Below the pieces are notes generated by a model. It saw only the letters and a list, made by a program, of their open reading frames with translations, had not been told where the DNA came from and did no database searches. Shown here in pieces: positions 1 to 12,400 of a DNA stretch of 64,000 nt (within the stretch, counting starts at the first letter, position 1; each line of letters starts with the position of its first letter). The stretch lies in the NCBI GenBank assembly GCA_026929865.2, contig CM049402.1:29666501-29730500 (forward strand), in the 5' to 3' direction. This DNA comes from Hyperoplus lanceolatus (taxonomy: Eukaryota; Chordata; Actinopteri; Uranoscopiformes; Ammodytidae). The position numbers were made by a program, and so were the translations under genes.

Positions 1-870
1 TATATGTATGTATCTATATATATATATATATATATATATATAGCTATATATAAAAAAAATGTTTTTTGTTTTATTTTTATTTTCTGTAACAGTAACTGTG
101 TATCTGAATCCGAATTTGATGAAAATGGGGGCGGGACCTGATAAGCCTGTGGCTTCTTCCGTCTCCCTTCGGACAACACAAAGTATGATGTATGAATATT
201 TTCAAGAGAAAATTGTGTATTGTGTGGAATTGTCCGAAAGAATAATAAATAAATAAATAAATAAATATATGGATTAAGAGAAGCGAATATAATAAACATT
301 TTTATTTTTTTAATTTAATAAATATTTTTATTTTTTTACTATGGAAAAGGGGTAGGATTAAATAAGTGTATACTTCTTCCTGCTCCTTTTCAGGCATATC
401 TCAGCAATACAGATAATTTGTTTTCTTTTATTTATTTATTTTGTGACAACATCATTTTTGTTTGTTGTATTTCCATGCTTTTCATTTTGTTTTGTATCAC
501 TGATATGTCTGAAATAAATTGAATCAAATCAAATCAAAAACAGTAGGACACGGTTAACCTTCAATAACCTCATTATTTAAACTTGCCCCTCACCAGACAG
601 ACAAACACACACACACACACACACACCCTCCCTCTCTGTCTTCCTGGCACTGTATGAATCGGCTCGCACCACATTCTTCTGCTAATCAGGACGTTAGCGT
701 ACACTTCTTCCTTCACTCAAAGACAGACGAAAACAATTTGGAGCGTTTCGAGACACTCAGACATCCTTCGCACCGTTTTACATAAGTGGTTCTGAAAATA
801 AATATCCAAGGTCAAATGACAGAGTGTTATTCCCCGTTTGAAATCTTTCCACAAAAGTTTAAGAGAGAAA
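1..870. repeat. Repeat-rich DNA with two LINE 3'-tail-like units and simple repeats
   Basis: A (TA)n tract lies near 17-50. Two units then follow, each with the features of a teleost non-LTR retrotransposon 3' end: a segment with CTTCTTCC and CTCCTTTTC or CTCCCTTCGG, then a T-rich stretch, then TGTCCGAAA or TGTCTGAAATAAA and an A-rich tail. The first runs about 59-265 and ends in (AAAT)n; the second runs about 340-540 and ends in (AATCA)n. An (AC)n run lies near 602-627. The 65-codon open frame at 59-256 falls inside the first unit and is not treated as a gene. Confidence 0.5.
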
Positions 871-879
871 AATGAAAGT

Positions 880-1170
880 CGAGTGTCTTCAATTTATTTT
901 TGCTTATCATTCCAAAAACTTAGGAATGTTGAACACAGAAATGAAACGCATTATAATACATCAGACAAACACTGATTCCAACAGACTACAAAAACAAAAG
1001 AAAACTGTACAAATGTTTGAATATGACATGATCAAACTATTCTGAGGAGGAGAACTTTTCATATCTTAACGAGCCAATATAAAAAAAGAGACAACTGAAG
1101 ATAACATTTTTACAGTTTGATCGCAAAAAGTGTTATTGACGGCATCACAGTCACACACAGTTGATGCTCT
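880..1170 (-). other. polr1d: polr1d 3' UTR with poly(A) signal
   Basis: The stop codon is at 1173-1171. On the minus strand an AATAAA hexamer lies at 898-893, about 275 nt downstream, so the last exon probably ends near 870-880. No other convincing hexamer lies between it and the stop. Confidence 0.55.
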
Positions 1171-4100
1171 TCACTCCATAGGCTGCTCCTGTCTCTCCTT
1201 GAACTCATTAACTCTGGCCTGGAACAGAATACAAAGAAACGTGGTAAGAATTGCAGTCGAGACCATGTAGGGGAATGTTGAATCTTGTCAATGCTAGCTA
1301 GCTGACTTCTACTTTCCCCCGTACGTCCTTGTTACTGTAAAATAAAACTACCTCCATGCGTGGAAACTAGGGCTAACCTTTTCCTTGCCTTTGCTCTGTA
1401 GAGAGATCAGAGCACTGGCTGAGCATGTGCACAGAAGCCCCTGTGGCTGGCCAGCAGACACACACAGGATGACTGATGACTTAGGCACACAAGCTACTCA
1501 CATACTGCTTACCATCAGCTGACATTCAATTTCACTGGGAAAGGAAATTTTGCGCATGGGAATTATCTGTAAAAACTTTTCTAAATTTGGGTTTGGCTGT
1601 GTTCCATCCGCACATGCATAAACCCTGCAGTGTAGTAATGTATGGACTGTTTAAGAACCAAATAAACTATGGAAGATAATTAGGGCAACAGGAGAGAAAA
1701 ATAAATAATTAAAAAAATTCTCAATTATGAACTTCGAGAAAAAAGTCCAAAAGATGAAATATATTTAATGGATAAAGACAAAATGTTGAGAATTAACTCA
1801 GCAGTTCCAGACTGCGGTACAGTTGGAAAAATCTGGACAGTTTCGCACTTCCCAGATTAATAACTGATGAGCAAAACATTATTAAGTGCATTTTTGCCAT
1901 TGTAGTAACTGAGAATTGACAATGGGCTACAACCTCATTTTTACTGAAACCAGACGTCCTCCAAGCTAGACTAATAACATTGCTCTCTATGTGCAGCGGG
2001 CTGTGAGACGAGAGCGCAGGGGCCGTCTAATAAGTGAAAGGTTGGAGCCCATTGTCTGCCTTGCAATGATGGAGAAGATTAATTATTTTTCTGGTATAAA
2101 TAGGTTTTGCTGGTGAGTTATTGATCCCGGAAGTTCGAATATATATTTCCAACTTTAACGAAATCTTGACTTTATTCTCAACATATGTGCATAAGGGCAT
2201 AGTGAAAAAAAAACTTCCTCCTCTCACTTTCTCCACTCCTGTAGCCCAAATCCTTTTCCTCAAGAAACAGCTGTTAGCAGAAATCATATCAACGCTGCCC
2301 ACTTCTCCACATTACATACTGCCGCTCAATGTAACCGAACAGATACACAGCCGGGCTTACTTGAAAGGTGTTGAGAACGTGCTGACAAACATCGTTGAGA
2401 TCATTCAGGCCCCTCCGCAGCGGCTCGGAGGCTGGAAGTCCCCCTGAAAGGAGACAGAAGACAGATAGACTTCTAAAGAAAACCACCACTTCTTATGGCA
2501 ATATCCAGAACAACCACGAGTGATGTCTGCACTTTGTGGCTTCGGGATTCATTCATTAAAACGTTTGGACAGATTGTGAGGTTTGCATCCAGCTGCCAGA
2601 TGTTTATTTTTACATTCAGCGATGACGTAGGCAGACCCTGATGTGGAGTAACTAGAGAAATCAAGCAGTCAAGCAAGAGAGAGAAGGAGATGCTGTTCCG
2701 GGGCCCCTCTCACTAAAAACGCGAGCTGCAATTTACTACATGAGCTCATTTTCCCTCGCTCACTAATCAAAACAATTTGAAAGTGATTGTTTTCAAAACA
2801 TGACACTGCCATAACCGTTTGAAAACCCATGTGGAAGTAAGCAGTGGTTAACAATTTGCTCTTAAGGATAAGGACAAACAGTCAACCACAGTCGAACTCG
2901 AAATACAGTAAATTAGCCAAGATATTGAATATACAGAAAGTCTAACTGTAAAAAGAGACGTCCTTGTGCATCTGTTTGCCCTTCTAGTTTCTCTCCAACC
3001 ATTCGTCTGATCTACGTAACACTTGGTGGGTGTGTTGATGAGGAACCAAGCCAGTGGAGTGCCCAAGAGTGAAGTTGTTTCGATCAGCGGTTCTTTAGAA
3101 ATTCCAAGCGGCGGCACACGCACTGCACTAAAAAATATATTCACAATTGATTTGATTTCCAATACATAAATTCAATGTCATTCCCAGCATGTCAAGCTAA
3201 TCAAAACAGCAGCTGATTGTGACTGCACACACACAAGTGCTTAGAGTTACTGTGTCTTTCAGTTTATTATCATCAAAAAACAGAACACATTTGCTTTACC
3301 GGATGTTGTTTAAGCTAGGCAAGATATTTTTAAACAGCACTCCATGCTCAATGTATCTGATTATGGTCATCCAATTGATAATTCCAAAACGATAGAATAC
3401 ATTAAAAACACAAGTAAATTAAACTAATTGTTCGTCCCAACTGACTTTAGGGGCTTCCTGACCCATTTTCACTATGGTCATGGTGGGGAGAAGTAATGAC
3501 AGAAATACATATAGAAATACAGATGGATATCTAAAAGCACAGTGGATGCCATATGTGTTCATGGTGCCTGGAAGGTTCTTGTGTCTTGCTATGATGAAAC
3601 CACAAATGCACCAGGAAAGCTAAAACTTAAATTTAGCAACGATAAGTATGTTTTTTCAGTCTTGTCTTTCACTGCTGTCATGTGATGGGGCTGCTGCTAT
3701 CTATAAACACTTGCAAAGAGCGGATGACAGAAGATCAGTGGTAATGGTTCTCCGTTGACAAAAGCACACAGCGCCATACACGTGCCTGCCTGTTACTTAA
3801 AGTCAGTCAACTGGCTTTTTGCGTATACGGCTAAGTGGACAAAGTGAATGCCCCAGACTCTAAACAACGTGTCGGCTCCGCAAAAAAAGCCCTTTAGACA
3901 TTTTCAGTCTGCCCTTGTTACGCATGATTGAACTGATAAACTAAACTGGATGTTAAGCAGGAGAAAAGTAGAAGAGGTAGTGACAGAGGTTTTTTTAAAG
4001 ACCCTGTAAAAACCCAAACCCCGAAAATTCCTTCTAACTATGTAATTTGGGGGAGTTGGTAGCGTGATAATAAGGATCTGAACATATTGATAAAATCCAA

Positions 4101-4726
4101 ATTAAAGATATGGTCATTTAAACAGAAATTTGGTTTAGATTAGCAGGCTATGCTCTGGTTTTTTATTACACAGTAACTATTATGAACCAATCACGTCAGT
4201 TCTCTGCAAATACGTTCTCTAAAAACAATAACTGTCTGTTGCCATGGAGACCTTTTGGAATGGCCACACCCACACAGTCCTGGTGAATGGTTATTCTAAC
4301 GAAGTTTTATAATATTTCTTTACGATTTTTTTTTTTATATATATTTTATTTATACCATAGATAGTAAATAATATGGATGTAGCATCCGGGCTGACCTCAG
4401 TTATTCACACGGCATCCAATAATCCTGGATTGTGCGCGTCGCCATTTTGTGGCCCAGGCTGTATAGGACTTTGAACTAACAAGTGAGTCAAATAAAAACT
4501 GCTCGGCTTGGCGCCACCCCCAGTGGCACTTTCTGGTTACTACAGTTGTAGGTCACCTCCTTATTAGTCTGGCTGAACCGTTTCCGCCAGCGTCTATTGG
4601 CGCTGGCGTCGGCTCACAACGCTTCGCCTCCATTTCACTTTGCTGGCGTTCCCGTATTGAGCTCCCCCTCAAACTAGGAAACAATTCGCTCACAGTCAAC
4701 CTGTGTGCTTCTGTGCAGCGCTCTCC

Positions 4727-4806
<80 letters not shown>

Positions 4807-7342
4807 GTGTGAGAAGTCACATTACTGTAGACAAAATAAAGTGTGGCGATACTTTGGGATAATAATATCGGCGGCGGTGGTCCGGGACGCTGCGCAGCCT
4901 AGCTTAGCCTAGCTTAGCCTAGCCTAGCTGTCCAACTTCATTGTACAACTTCCCCGGGCAGAAATACCCTCATAAACTCTGGAAAATGAAGCGTGGTGGT
5001 TTGGATTGAGCACCGGACCTTATAACCAGCTAGATTAAGATCCGCCGTTCCCTTTCTTTGGTGATTTACAGGACAACGGGCCGCCGATGATAATGTTACC
5101 AGAGATAACACTGCGTGACTACGTGGCTAGTTAATTCCGGTTAAGTTATCCCGTGAGCTCCTCGGGGGCTAAAGTGTATGGTGTCTTGACATGCTGGTTA
5201 GAAAGCAACACACTATGTGTATTCCTTTTGTCTTTAATAGTTTTTTTGTGGCGTTTGCGGGTTAGATTTAGCCATTTCTCTGACAGCCTCTGGACGTGAA
5301 GATGTTCCATCAGAATAAGTCCCCCCCCCCCCCGGCACTATTTTGTATCGACACCACTGCTGTTTCCCGGGGTTAGCCACGCCCTAGATGATTGTGATTG
5401 GTTTAAAGAAATAAAAACAGGCCAGCCCAGTTTCCCCCCGAATAGACGGCTCTAAACCAAAGGGAGTGCTTCCCGACCATACTACTTGCTGTAGTTTGGT
5501 CTGGCTTCGCGAGACTACTTCCTTATTGGATGCCGGTAAAAATCGCTGAGGTTGGGGCTTGATTTATACAAGTTTTTTGAAACACATTTTCTAACACAAC
5601 ACATAGAGACAGGAACTTTACGATTTATTTTCAATCAGATTTTTGTATAAGCTTATTGATACACCCAATTTTAATATCATATATTGATTTTTACTATTTA
5701 ATACCAGTTTTCCAGAGGGGTGTATCTCACCTCGAGTCTGAATGCGAAAGTTGATCTTGCTCTCGGACGGATGGGTGATGGTGTAGCCACAGAACTCCAC
5801 ATCCACACTGATGGAAACATGGAAATCAAAGCAGGATAGGTGATTAGAATCAATGTTTTGCTTTAAATGGGTGGAGGTGCGTTAGTGTAATTTATATCAA
5901 CTTGTCCCAGCTGACCTGGGCCGACTGAAACACAAAACCGTGGGAACAAAGTCAGTGGAGTCACATCCACCCTGAGAGCCCCTTTATGATGTAATAATCT
6001 CAAATAGTCAGAATGATGTTTAAGACTTTCAGGGGAAAACAACAGTCAAAACAGTTAAATCACAAATGACATGCGCACCAGTCATACTCCTTTGTAATTC
6101 CAACATGCCAATAAGGTTTGAAGGGGTTATATGTTAAAAAAGAAAAAAGGTCAAACCAACGACATGCCAGGTTTGAAGGTGAAGTCAGTGATTCTGGAGA
6201 ATGCTTGTTGTCAAAATCAATTTTATGTCAAAATCAATTAATATCTCCTCGCGATTGGCTAACAGTACGTACTGTGTGTGCGCTGAAAAAACATCCAGTG
6301 TTAATACACAGCCTAGGATCAGTGCCTTTGTTTCCGTGGCAGTTTACCAAGGCTGTGTTTAAGACCAGATTATTTGTCAGCGCATGCACACACAGCACGG
6401 ACACAGGTAGCAGATAAGTTATTCACTGATTTTGACAAAAAGTTATTTTGAAAACAAGGAATCTCTCCAGAATCTCCACCTTTAAAACAGCAGTTTCGTC
6501 AAAACGAACAAAAACTAAATACTAACGTCTTCATGATCATGTATCTGACGGAGTTGCCCAGTGTGTGGTCTTCATCGTGCAGGACAAACGTCACACAGCC
6601 TTCATCAGCCCCGTCGGCCTGGACCTAAAACACAACGGAAACACTTACTAAACATAACTCATCCAACTCTGAGGGCTGAGCAAAGACTGCTGAAGAATGA
6701 TGCACATGCATCTCAAAAATAATCTCTCTTTTACTTGTATTTGTTTTTAATGTATATCATTTTGAGTTTATCTTATTATTTATCTTACTATTGTAACTGT
6801 TTGCATTGTCTTAAATAATCAAAAATAGTATTCCTTTCGATACAGTTTGATATTCAAATGTTAATAAAGCGATTTCTTTTAAGAAAAAAAGGTTGAACAT
6901 ATGTTGAAGTTGAGGGATCGCTTGAATATGGTATGACACTGCCACCTAGTGGAGAAACACTGAAGGAAACTAATATAAAGAGTCGGCTATAAGAAAAAAG
7001 ATAATGATAAGTAGGTGAGGAGTAATCTGATTTTAGCTTAACATAACTCCGCTTGTAATGTGAGTCCACATCCGAAGTTGCATTACAGAGAGCAGCTTTT
7101 ATTGTAGTCTGGCTGGTGGAATAGTTAGAGAGTTTTCTCATTGCTAGCTTCTGCTGCTACCCCACGTGAGGCGTTCACGGGCTGCCGAAATGCCTATAAC
7201 TAGCTTCTTTAGTACAACATGTCCTTACAAACAGGCTTTAACAATAGCAAACCCGTACAGCTGTATGCAGTGTGAAAGAGATAAAGTAATATTTTGTTTT
7301 TACCATCTCCAGCACTGGTTTTGTTTCGCTTTCCACGGCCAT
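1171..7342 (-). CDS. polr1d: RNA polymerase I and III subunit RPAC2 (AC19), 5 exons
   Basis: Coding exons on the minus strand, in transcript order: 7342-7304, 6624-6527, 5807-5731, 2443-2361, 1218-1171. All borders are GT/AG. The joined frame is 345 nt, 114 aa plus TGA. It begins [13 protein letters not shown] and continues through [20 protein letters not shown], then [16 protein letters not shown] and [15 protein letters not shown], ending in a charged tail. These blocks are the family signature of RPAC2, which pairs with RPAC1 as the alpha-like assembly platform of RNA polymerases I and III in the nucleus. The human protein is about 133 aa; the difference is at the N-terminus and in the C-terminal tail. 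The start is the only ATG in the short first exon and keeps phase 0 into exon 2. The gene is divergent from vamp7, with a tRNA-Gly gene between them. Identification is firm; the exact N-terminus is slightly less certain. Confidence 0.93.
2444..5730. other. polr1d intron 3 with (CA)n microsatellite
   Basis: A 3.3-kb intron between coding exons 3 and 4 of polr1d. It contains a pure (CA)n tract of about 72 bp at 4733-4804, a 14-base C run near 5321-5334, and a GC-richer patch at 4420-5100 with tandem AGCCTAGCTT units at about 4899-4928. Small open frames here are either CA-repeat translations or have no recognisable features. Confidence 0.6.
6174..6487. mobile_element. Foldback MITE copy a (AAGGTGGAGTC family)
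   Basis: The left end reads AAGGTGAAGTCAGTGATTCT and the right end is its imperfect reverse complement, ending CTCCAGAATCTCCACCTT. Inversion extends inward over TCAAAATCA, the ATATCTCC-like block and the CAGC...ACAC block, so most of the 314 bp could fold into one long hairpin. No coding capacity is visible. It lies in polr1d intron 1. Related copies occur near 12.0, 23.3, 26.4/27.6, 49.9, 50.9 and 54.4 kb. Confidence 0.75.
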
Positions 7343-7830
7343 GCTTCACATTACGAGTCTATCCGTCAATAAGAAATGGGCGAGATTTAGCCCTCACTGG
7401 TGTCTGACAGGCAAAAGGGAAATGGGTCTCAGCACTTTGCATGAACCTAAGACCATAAGACCTTTGCCCTACAAACGTTTGGTTTATTTTGTCTCCTTTC
7501 TTATTTTTTTAAATTGTACGGAGGTTTGCATCCAGCTTATTGGAGCATTGCCGCCAGGTTTATTTTGCCTATAGAGTGCATAACATTTAACAGTGACCAC
7601 TGACCTACATAGAAAAGGTGTTTGATTATAGCTGTAAACACTGATATATTTGATTATATAATATAAGATTAAACACTTTATTGTCATCACAATAAATGGA
7701 AATTTCCCTTTGGAATTCTGGCACTCAATAATGTAACAGTGAGAGAGGCACCGTTTGCCTGATATTGTAAGTGTGGAAAATATGGGTCAATCTTGAATCC
7801 ATTGTTTGGAGGCAGCAATCTTCATTGTCT
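7343..7830. promoter_or_regulatory. polr1d upstream region
   Basis: This is the 5' flank of polr1d as far as the tRNA-Gly gene. The polr1d ATG is at 7342-7340 on the minus strand, so its 5' UTR and promoter should be here. No TATA box stands out. Short open frames on both strands lack codon structure. The call rests on position. Confidence 0.35.
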
Positions 7831-7901
7831 GCGCCGCTGGTGTAGTGGTATCATGCAAGATTCCCATTCTTGCGATCCGGGTTCGATTCCCGGGCGGCGC
7901 A
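7831..7901 (+). tRNA. tRNA-Gly(CCC)
   Basis: A 71-nt sequence folds into a complete cloverleaf. The acceptor stem pairs GCGCCGC with GCGGCGC, with A as discriminator base. The D arm holds the A box TGGTGTAGTGGTA. The anticodon stem pairs CAAGA with TCTTG around the loop TTCCCAT, giving anticodon CCC. The T arm holds the B box GGTTCGATTCC. Stems are intact and internal promoters are canonical, so it is probably functional. The downstream flank has only a short TTT, so the Pol III terminator is weak or further on. It reads glycine GGG codons. Confidence 0.95.
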
Positions 7902-8922
7902 CTTCTTTAACGAGTTGCGGTCGTAAACATATGTTCTTCTATGATGCATTGTTGAGAGGAGATTATTGCCAATGACTGCTGCTGTAATTGTGCATATGAC
8001 CAATCTATCCATATAATAGATTTGCTTGGCTAAAATTAGGCCTATAGAAAAGTGTTCTTAGAAAGCTGCCATTGCTAGACGGGACAGTGATAGTCCTAGT
8101 CAAATGGCAGTGTGGTCAACGTCCTAATAATAAAGCATCAGTGTCATGTTTGATATAAAAATGAGCCACAACAATTAACATTTTTATGACATGCTGACAA
8201 TATGCTTGCCAACAAAAAAAGGTAATTGTTCAAAACCAGATTAAACACAAAATGTCAGGTTTTATTAATTCTGTAAAAAATAAAAAACAAACACCTTTAT
8301 AAATCAAATTATTTTTATATATAATAAATTCAAAAAAGTGAACACAAAGTATGGTAGTGTGGCTCTATAGTGCGTCCCAGTGGTATAAGGCGCTGGATTT
8401 AATAAGGAGTCGTGTGAATTCCAAGAAACCACCCAAATTTAGCTTCCTACCTAAAGTGTAAATTAGATAAATTGATCAAGATGATTGTCCAATCACGTTC
8501 ATTGTTGGTGTCACAATGTATCTTTCCAGGCAAGGGTTAGGGTTGAAACCATAGACATAATAAAGGATCCTTTATTATGTCTATGGTTGAAACCGTGTAA
8601 TGTATTGTCTTCTATTGACTGAGAACCTATGCTGAGAACATCCATGCACTCACTGTCAGGTAGAAAACATTAGGCCTAGAAGCTTTTAGTAAGTGGTCCA
8701 TTGCAACCTTTCTTTATATGTCCATGATTTCAACAGCGCGTAAATTGCCGTTGAGACGTACAGAAGGGCTAAAATAACCCTTTTTTAACGCACACTGTCG
8801 CCATACCCTGACGTAGTATCACAACACGTGACGACAACACTGCGTAGGATGAAGTTTTTCAAAAATGTAGTTCGTAACAGGAAACGATACAGTTCAGTAC
8901 GTGGAGTATGGGACGCGGTAAG
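7902..8922. other. Intergenic DNA between tRNA-Gly and the vamp7 promoter
   Basis: AT-rich sequence without a gene. It holds a perfect 42-nt palindrome at 8547-8588 and a weak tRNA-like stretch near 8370-8420. The last 150 bp become GC-richer as the vamp7 promoter is approached. Confidence 0.5.
8547..8588. repeat. Perfect 42-nt palindrome with flanking direct repeats
   Basis: The sequence centred on GGATCC is identical to its own reverse complement over 42 nt: AACCATAGACATAATAAA, then GGATCC, then the mirror half. The decamer GGTTGAAACC occurs at both borders, 8541-8550 and 8585-8594, overlapping the palindrome ends. It resembles a minimal hairpin insertion or the fused termini of an inverted-repeat element. 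Confidence 0.8.
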
Positions 8923-9039
8923 AACTACATTACCCAAGCGGGAGAGTGGCTTAGTTTCCGGGCTGGGTGGTTTTGTAAAGCAGAAGTCACTCGAAAGGGA
9001 TTAGCTAGCTTGCTAGAAGATGAAACCTCTGTAGATGTT
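8923..9039 (+). promoter_or_regulatory. vamp7: vamp7 promoter and probable noncoding exon 1
   Basis: AACTACATTACCC at 8923-8935 resembles the ZNF143/SBS-type element found in many TATA-less vertebrate promoters (established motif; match by eye). About 100 nt downstream a GTAAGT donor begins at 9040, so a 5' UTR exon may run from near 8940 to 9039 and splice to the coding exon at 9487 or slightly upstream. The upstream 150 bp is CpG-containing. Confidence 0.5.
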
Positions 9040-9486
9040 GTAAGTTGCGCTAAATAAGCCACTTTGAACAGCGCTGACACGTTGAGGTATTACATTTCTT
9101 CTTATATATGCCTCTGTTAATTGCGTTAGCTCTGAAGAAACGAGTGTCTAACCAACCGCTGTTATGGACATTGGTCAACAACATGTTTCGCTTCCTAGCC
9201 TGTTGTTTTCCAGTCAACGTTAGTCAGGCTTTCGTTTTCATTTTGTTTAACACTTGAGTCCTGTAGTTAGTGGTTATATTAGTCGCTCCAATCGCTATTT
9301 AGGCTACTTACAATTGATCTCCTTCACTTCAAGTTCTCTCTAATATGTCACGTTACATGCATATGTGTACCTCGAGTCATCTGTTGAGCTATCTCCTCTT
9401 CCGGGTAAACAAAAGTTTTTTTGTTCATGTGTTTTCAGAAAACCAGAGATTAATAGAGCCGATAACCACTGCTAAAAGTTGTTGCC

Positions 9487-12400
9487 ATGGCAATCTTGTT
9501 TGCTGTGGTGGCTCGTGGAACCACCATCCTCGCGAAGAACGCGTGGTGTGGAGGCAACTTCCTGGAAGTGACAGAACAGATTCTGGCCAAAATCCCATCA
9601 GAGAATAACAAATTGACCTACAGCCACGGCAGGTAGGACACTGGACACACACTAACACTTCCTTACCTAGTCAACGTCTCATATGCTGTGTCTACATGCA
9701 TGTTTAGGAATAGGGGAACGATTCACAAAAGTCATAAAACATACAACATTTGGCGTCCCTATATCTTGAGTGCAATTCTCAAATAAATCTGAAGTAGGCT
9801 ACTTCACAATCATATTCCCATCATAACCAGCAGCAGGTGGAGGAGCAGCTTGTAAATATATAGTGTAGACTAAAGAGTTCCCCATGGGTAAAAACAATGG
9901 AGAACCTTCCTGGAGTGCTATAGGCTATAAAAGCCTCTCTCATCTGATGATCAGGTTCTGCACCAGAGGTTTCCTCAGGCAGCTGTAGACTTTGGTTGTC
10001 AACAAGTATCAACTACTATTACAATGCACACAGAAAACTGTCAGTACTTGTCATCGGGTAAAGCCAACCTTGGATATGTGTTCAGATCATTTAAAGCTAC
10101 AACCCCTACTCTTTATCCGTAGTCAATGTCCCTTTAAACACTTTACAGTGCACATATTAAACTGTGGGTGTTCAACTGTACATGTGTAATGTTGACAAAT
10201 GTTGTCTTTCTTCTTTTTTAGCTATCTCTTTCATTACATCTGCCATGACAGAATCATATACCTGTGTATTACTGATGACGTAAGTAAATAATTGGCTCAG
10301 ATATCTGTGTAAGTCAAGTAGTAGATATTAAAAGTCCCTTGAATTATTATTTTTTTTTAACTCTTACATTTAAAGCCACTACGAGTAACATGGCACGTTG
10401 GCGTCCCCTTTGGACAAAAGCGGTAGTATTTTTACGACGCCCACTGTCGCAAAGCAGTTTTCTAGCTCGTGCCAGGCGCGTGAGTGTGAACTGAGAAGGG
10501 AGCAATATAGTGCATGTCCGTGTCTTGAAAGTGTGAGGACTCTTTTCGGCTCCGTGAGAGTGGTTTTGACACTGCATGAACTAATTCCAGTCACTGCCAC
10601 ACGCACCTGATTGCAATGAGTTGATGCAGCAGTGTCACCTAACTACTCTCTCTCATGGAGCTGAAAGATTACGTGTCCGACTCCTCACAGAAAGCGAATG
10701 AACGATAGACGGCAGTTAGTATGGATCACAATGAGGTTATGTGTTTGTGTTGTTGTAAATAATGATATATTTCAGATAATGGTTATCTGATGATGGTGAA
10801 GCAAAGCAAACTTTGTGTTAGTACCAACCGCTCATTCATTTAGGAGTAAACACTGCAGTCTAGTTTCGCTCTCGTGAAATTGTATACACGTTGCTTGGCA
10901 ACGCCCTCGTCTCCCCCGTAGCCTATATCACTCTCCCTTTTAGCTTTTCTTCATTGCATTTTCTTTTTTATCTTTGATGGTTCAGCCCCATTATCAGTCA
11001 TTATGACGACAAATAACTATCAAACAAGGCTCCCGCTCCCCTTCCCTCACCTGGAGGCTGGAGGATAGGCTTCTCAATTCACGTTGCTGCGCCACACTGA
11101 AATATGTGACCATAGAGCTTGCACGAGCGAACCGAAAATCGGACTGGGTGTGCGACCAGACCAAAAGCAGTAATAAAAACTATTTAAAAACGTCTTTCTT
11201 TGCACTGATGGTCTCGTTTGCTGTTAAAGGTAATTTATGATTATCAGAGGAAACATGAGGCTGTTTAAAAGATATTTAAATGTTACTCGTAGCCGCTTTA
11301 ACTTTTTACGTACTATAGGACTTTGAGAGGTCACGCGCTTTCAGCTTCCTCAGTGAAGTCAAGAAGCGCTTCCAGACGACGTACGGGTCGCGAGCACAAA
11401 CAGCCCTACCTTACGCCATGAACAGTGAGTTCTCCTCCACACTGGCAGCTCAGATGGTGAGTATGATACAAGCCTGATCATATTGAGTAACATTTCCTTG
11501 TGCGTGCCCGTGCTTACAGTTTGAGGAACCACAAAATACTTATTCTTACATCCTCCTTTCCCCATACCTTTCTCCTGTTTTTTTTTCCTCTTTGTAGAAA
11601 CACCACTCATCTGACCCACGAGGATCAGATCGCCTCACTGAGACTCAGATGCAAGTGGATGACCTGAAGGGCATTATGGTCCGCAACATCGGTGAGATAC
11701 TCATGTGTTTCCCCACTGCATAGTGATGCTCAAAGGGCCTTTTACTTGATCAGGGGCTATAAGATAATTTTATTTTATTTATCCTTTATTTAACCAGGTT
11801 AGTCTCATTGAGATTAAAATCTCTTTTTCAAGAGAGACTTGGCCAAGATGGACAGCAGAACACAGTTACACATAAAACACAATAAAAAATACAAGTTCGA
11901 TATTAAATACAGTTGTACAACATAAAAATAAGATTCTTAACTAAAAACATTCACAATTTCCGATGGAGTCCAACTTCAAACTCTTAATAATAGTGGGATT
12001 AAAGGTGAAGTCAGCAATTCTGGAGAATGTTTGTTGTCAAATGAGTGAATATCTCCGCAAGATCCATTATCTGTTAGTACTGTGTTACCGCGCTGAAAGA
12101 AAATCTGGTGGTAATACAGCTTAGGCTCTGTGAACAGATATGTAAACAAAGGGGCCCACATTGCTAGCTAGCAACATGCACCTTTACAGGGCACAGGCTG
12201 TGTTTTAACACTGGATTTTTTTTTCAGCGCACACGTTGTCAGTCAGGAAGCAACAGGTATTCAATGATTTTGAATTCAACTGATTTTGATAACAGAAATT
12301 TTCTAGAATCGCTGCCTCCACCTTCAAATGTCCATTTGATTGGATCAGAAATGCCTTGCTTGGTGCGTGTGGCATTTAAACTCTTGTCCATACATGCAGT

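Noticed and set aside
2121..2447. Plus-strand 108-codon open frame
   Set aside because: It is the antisense shadow of polr1d exon 4 plus flanking intron.
4553..4912. Open frames over the (CA)n tract at 4.7 kb
   Set aside because: Mostly alternating Cys-Val or His-Thr from the microsatellite; it lies in a polr1d intron.
8365..8430. tRNA-like sequence with an A-box-like TGGTATAAGGCGCTGG
   Set aside because: No matching B box and no cloverleaf; at most a decayed tRNA or SINE fragment.
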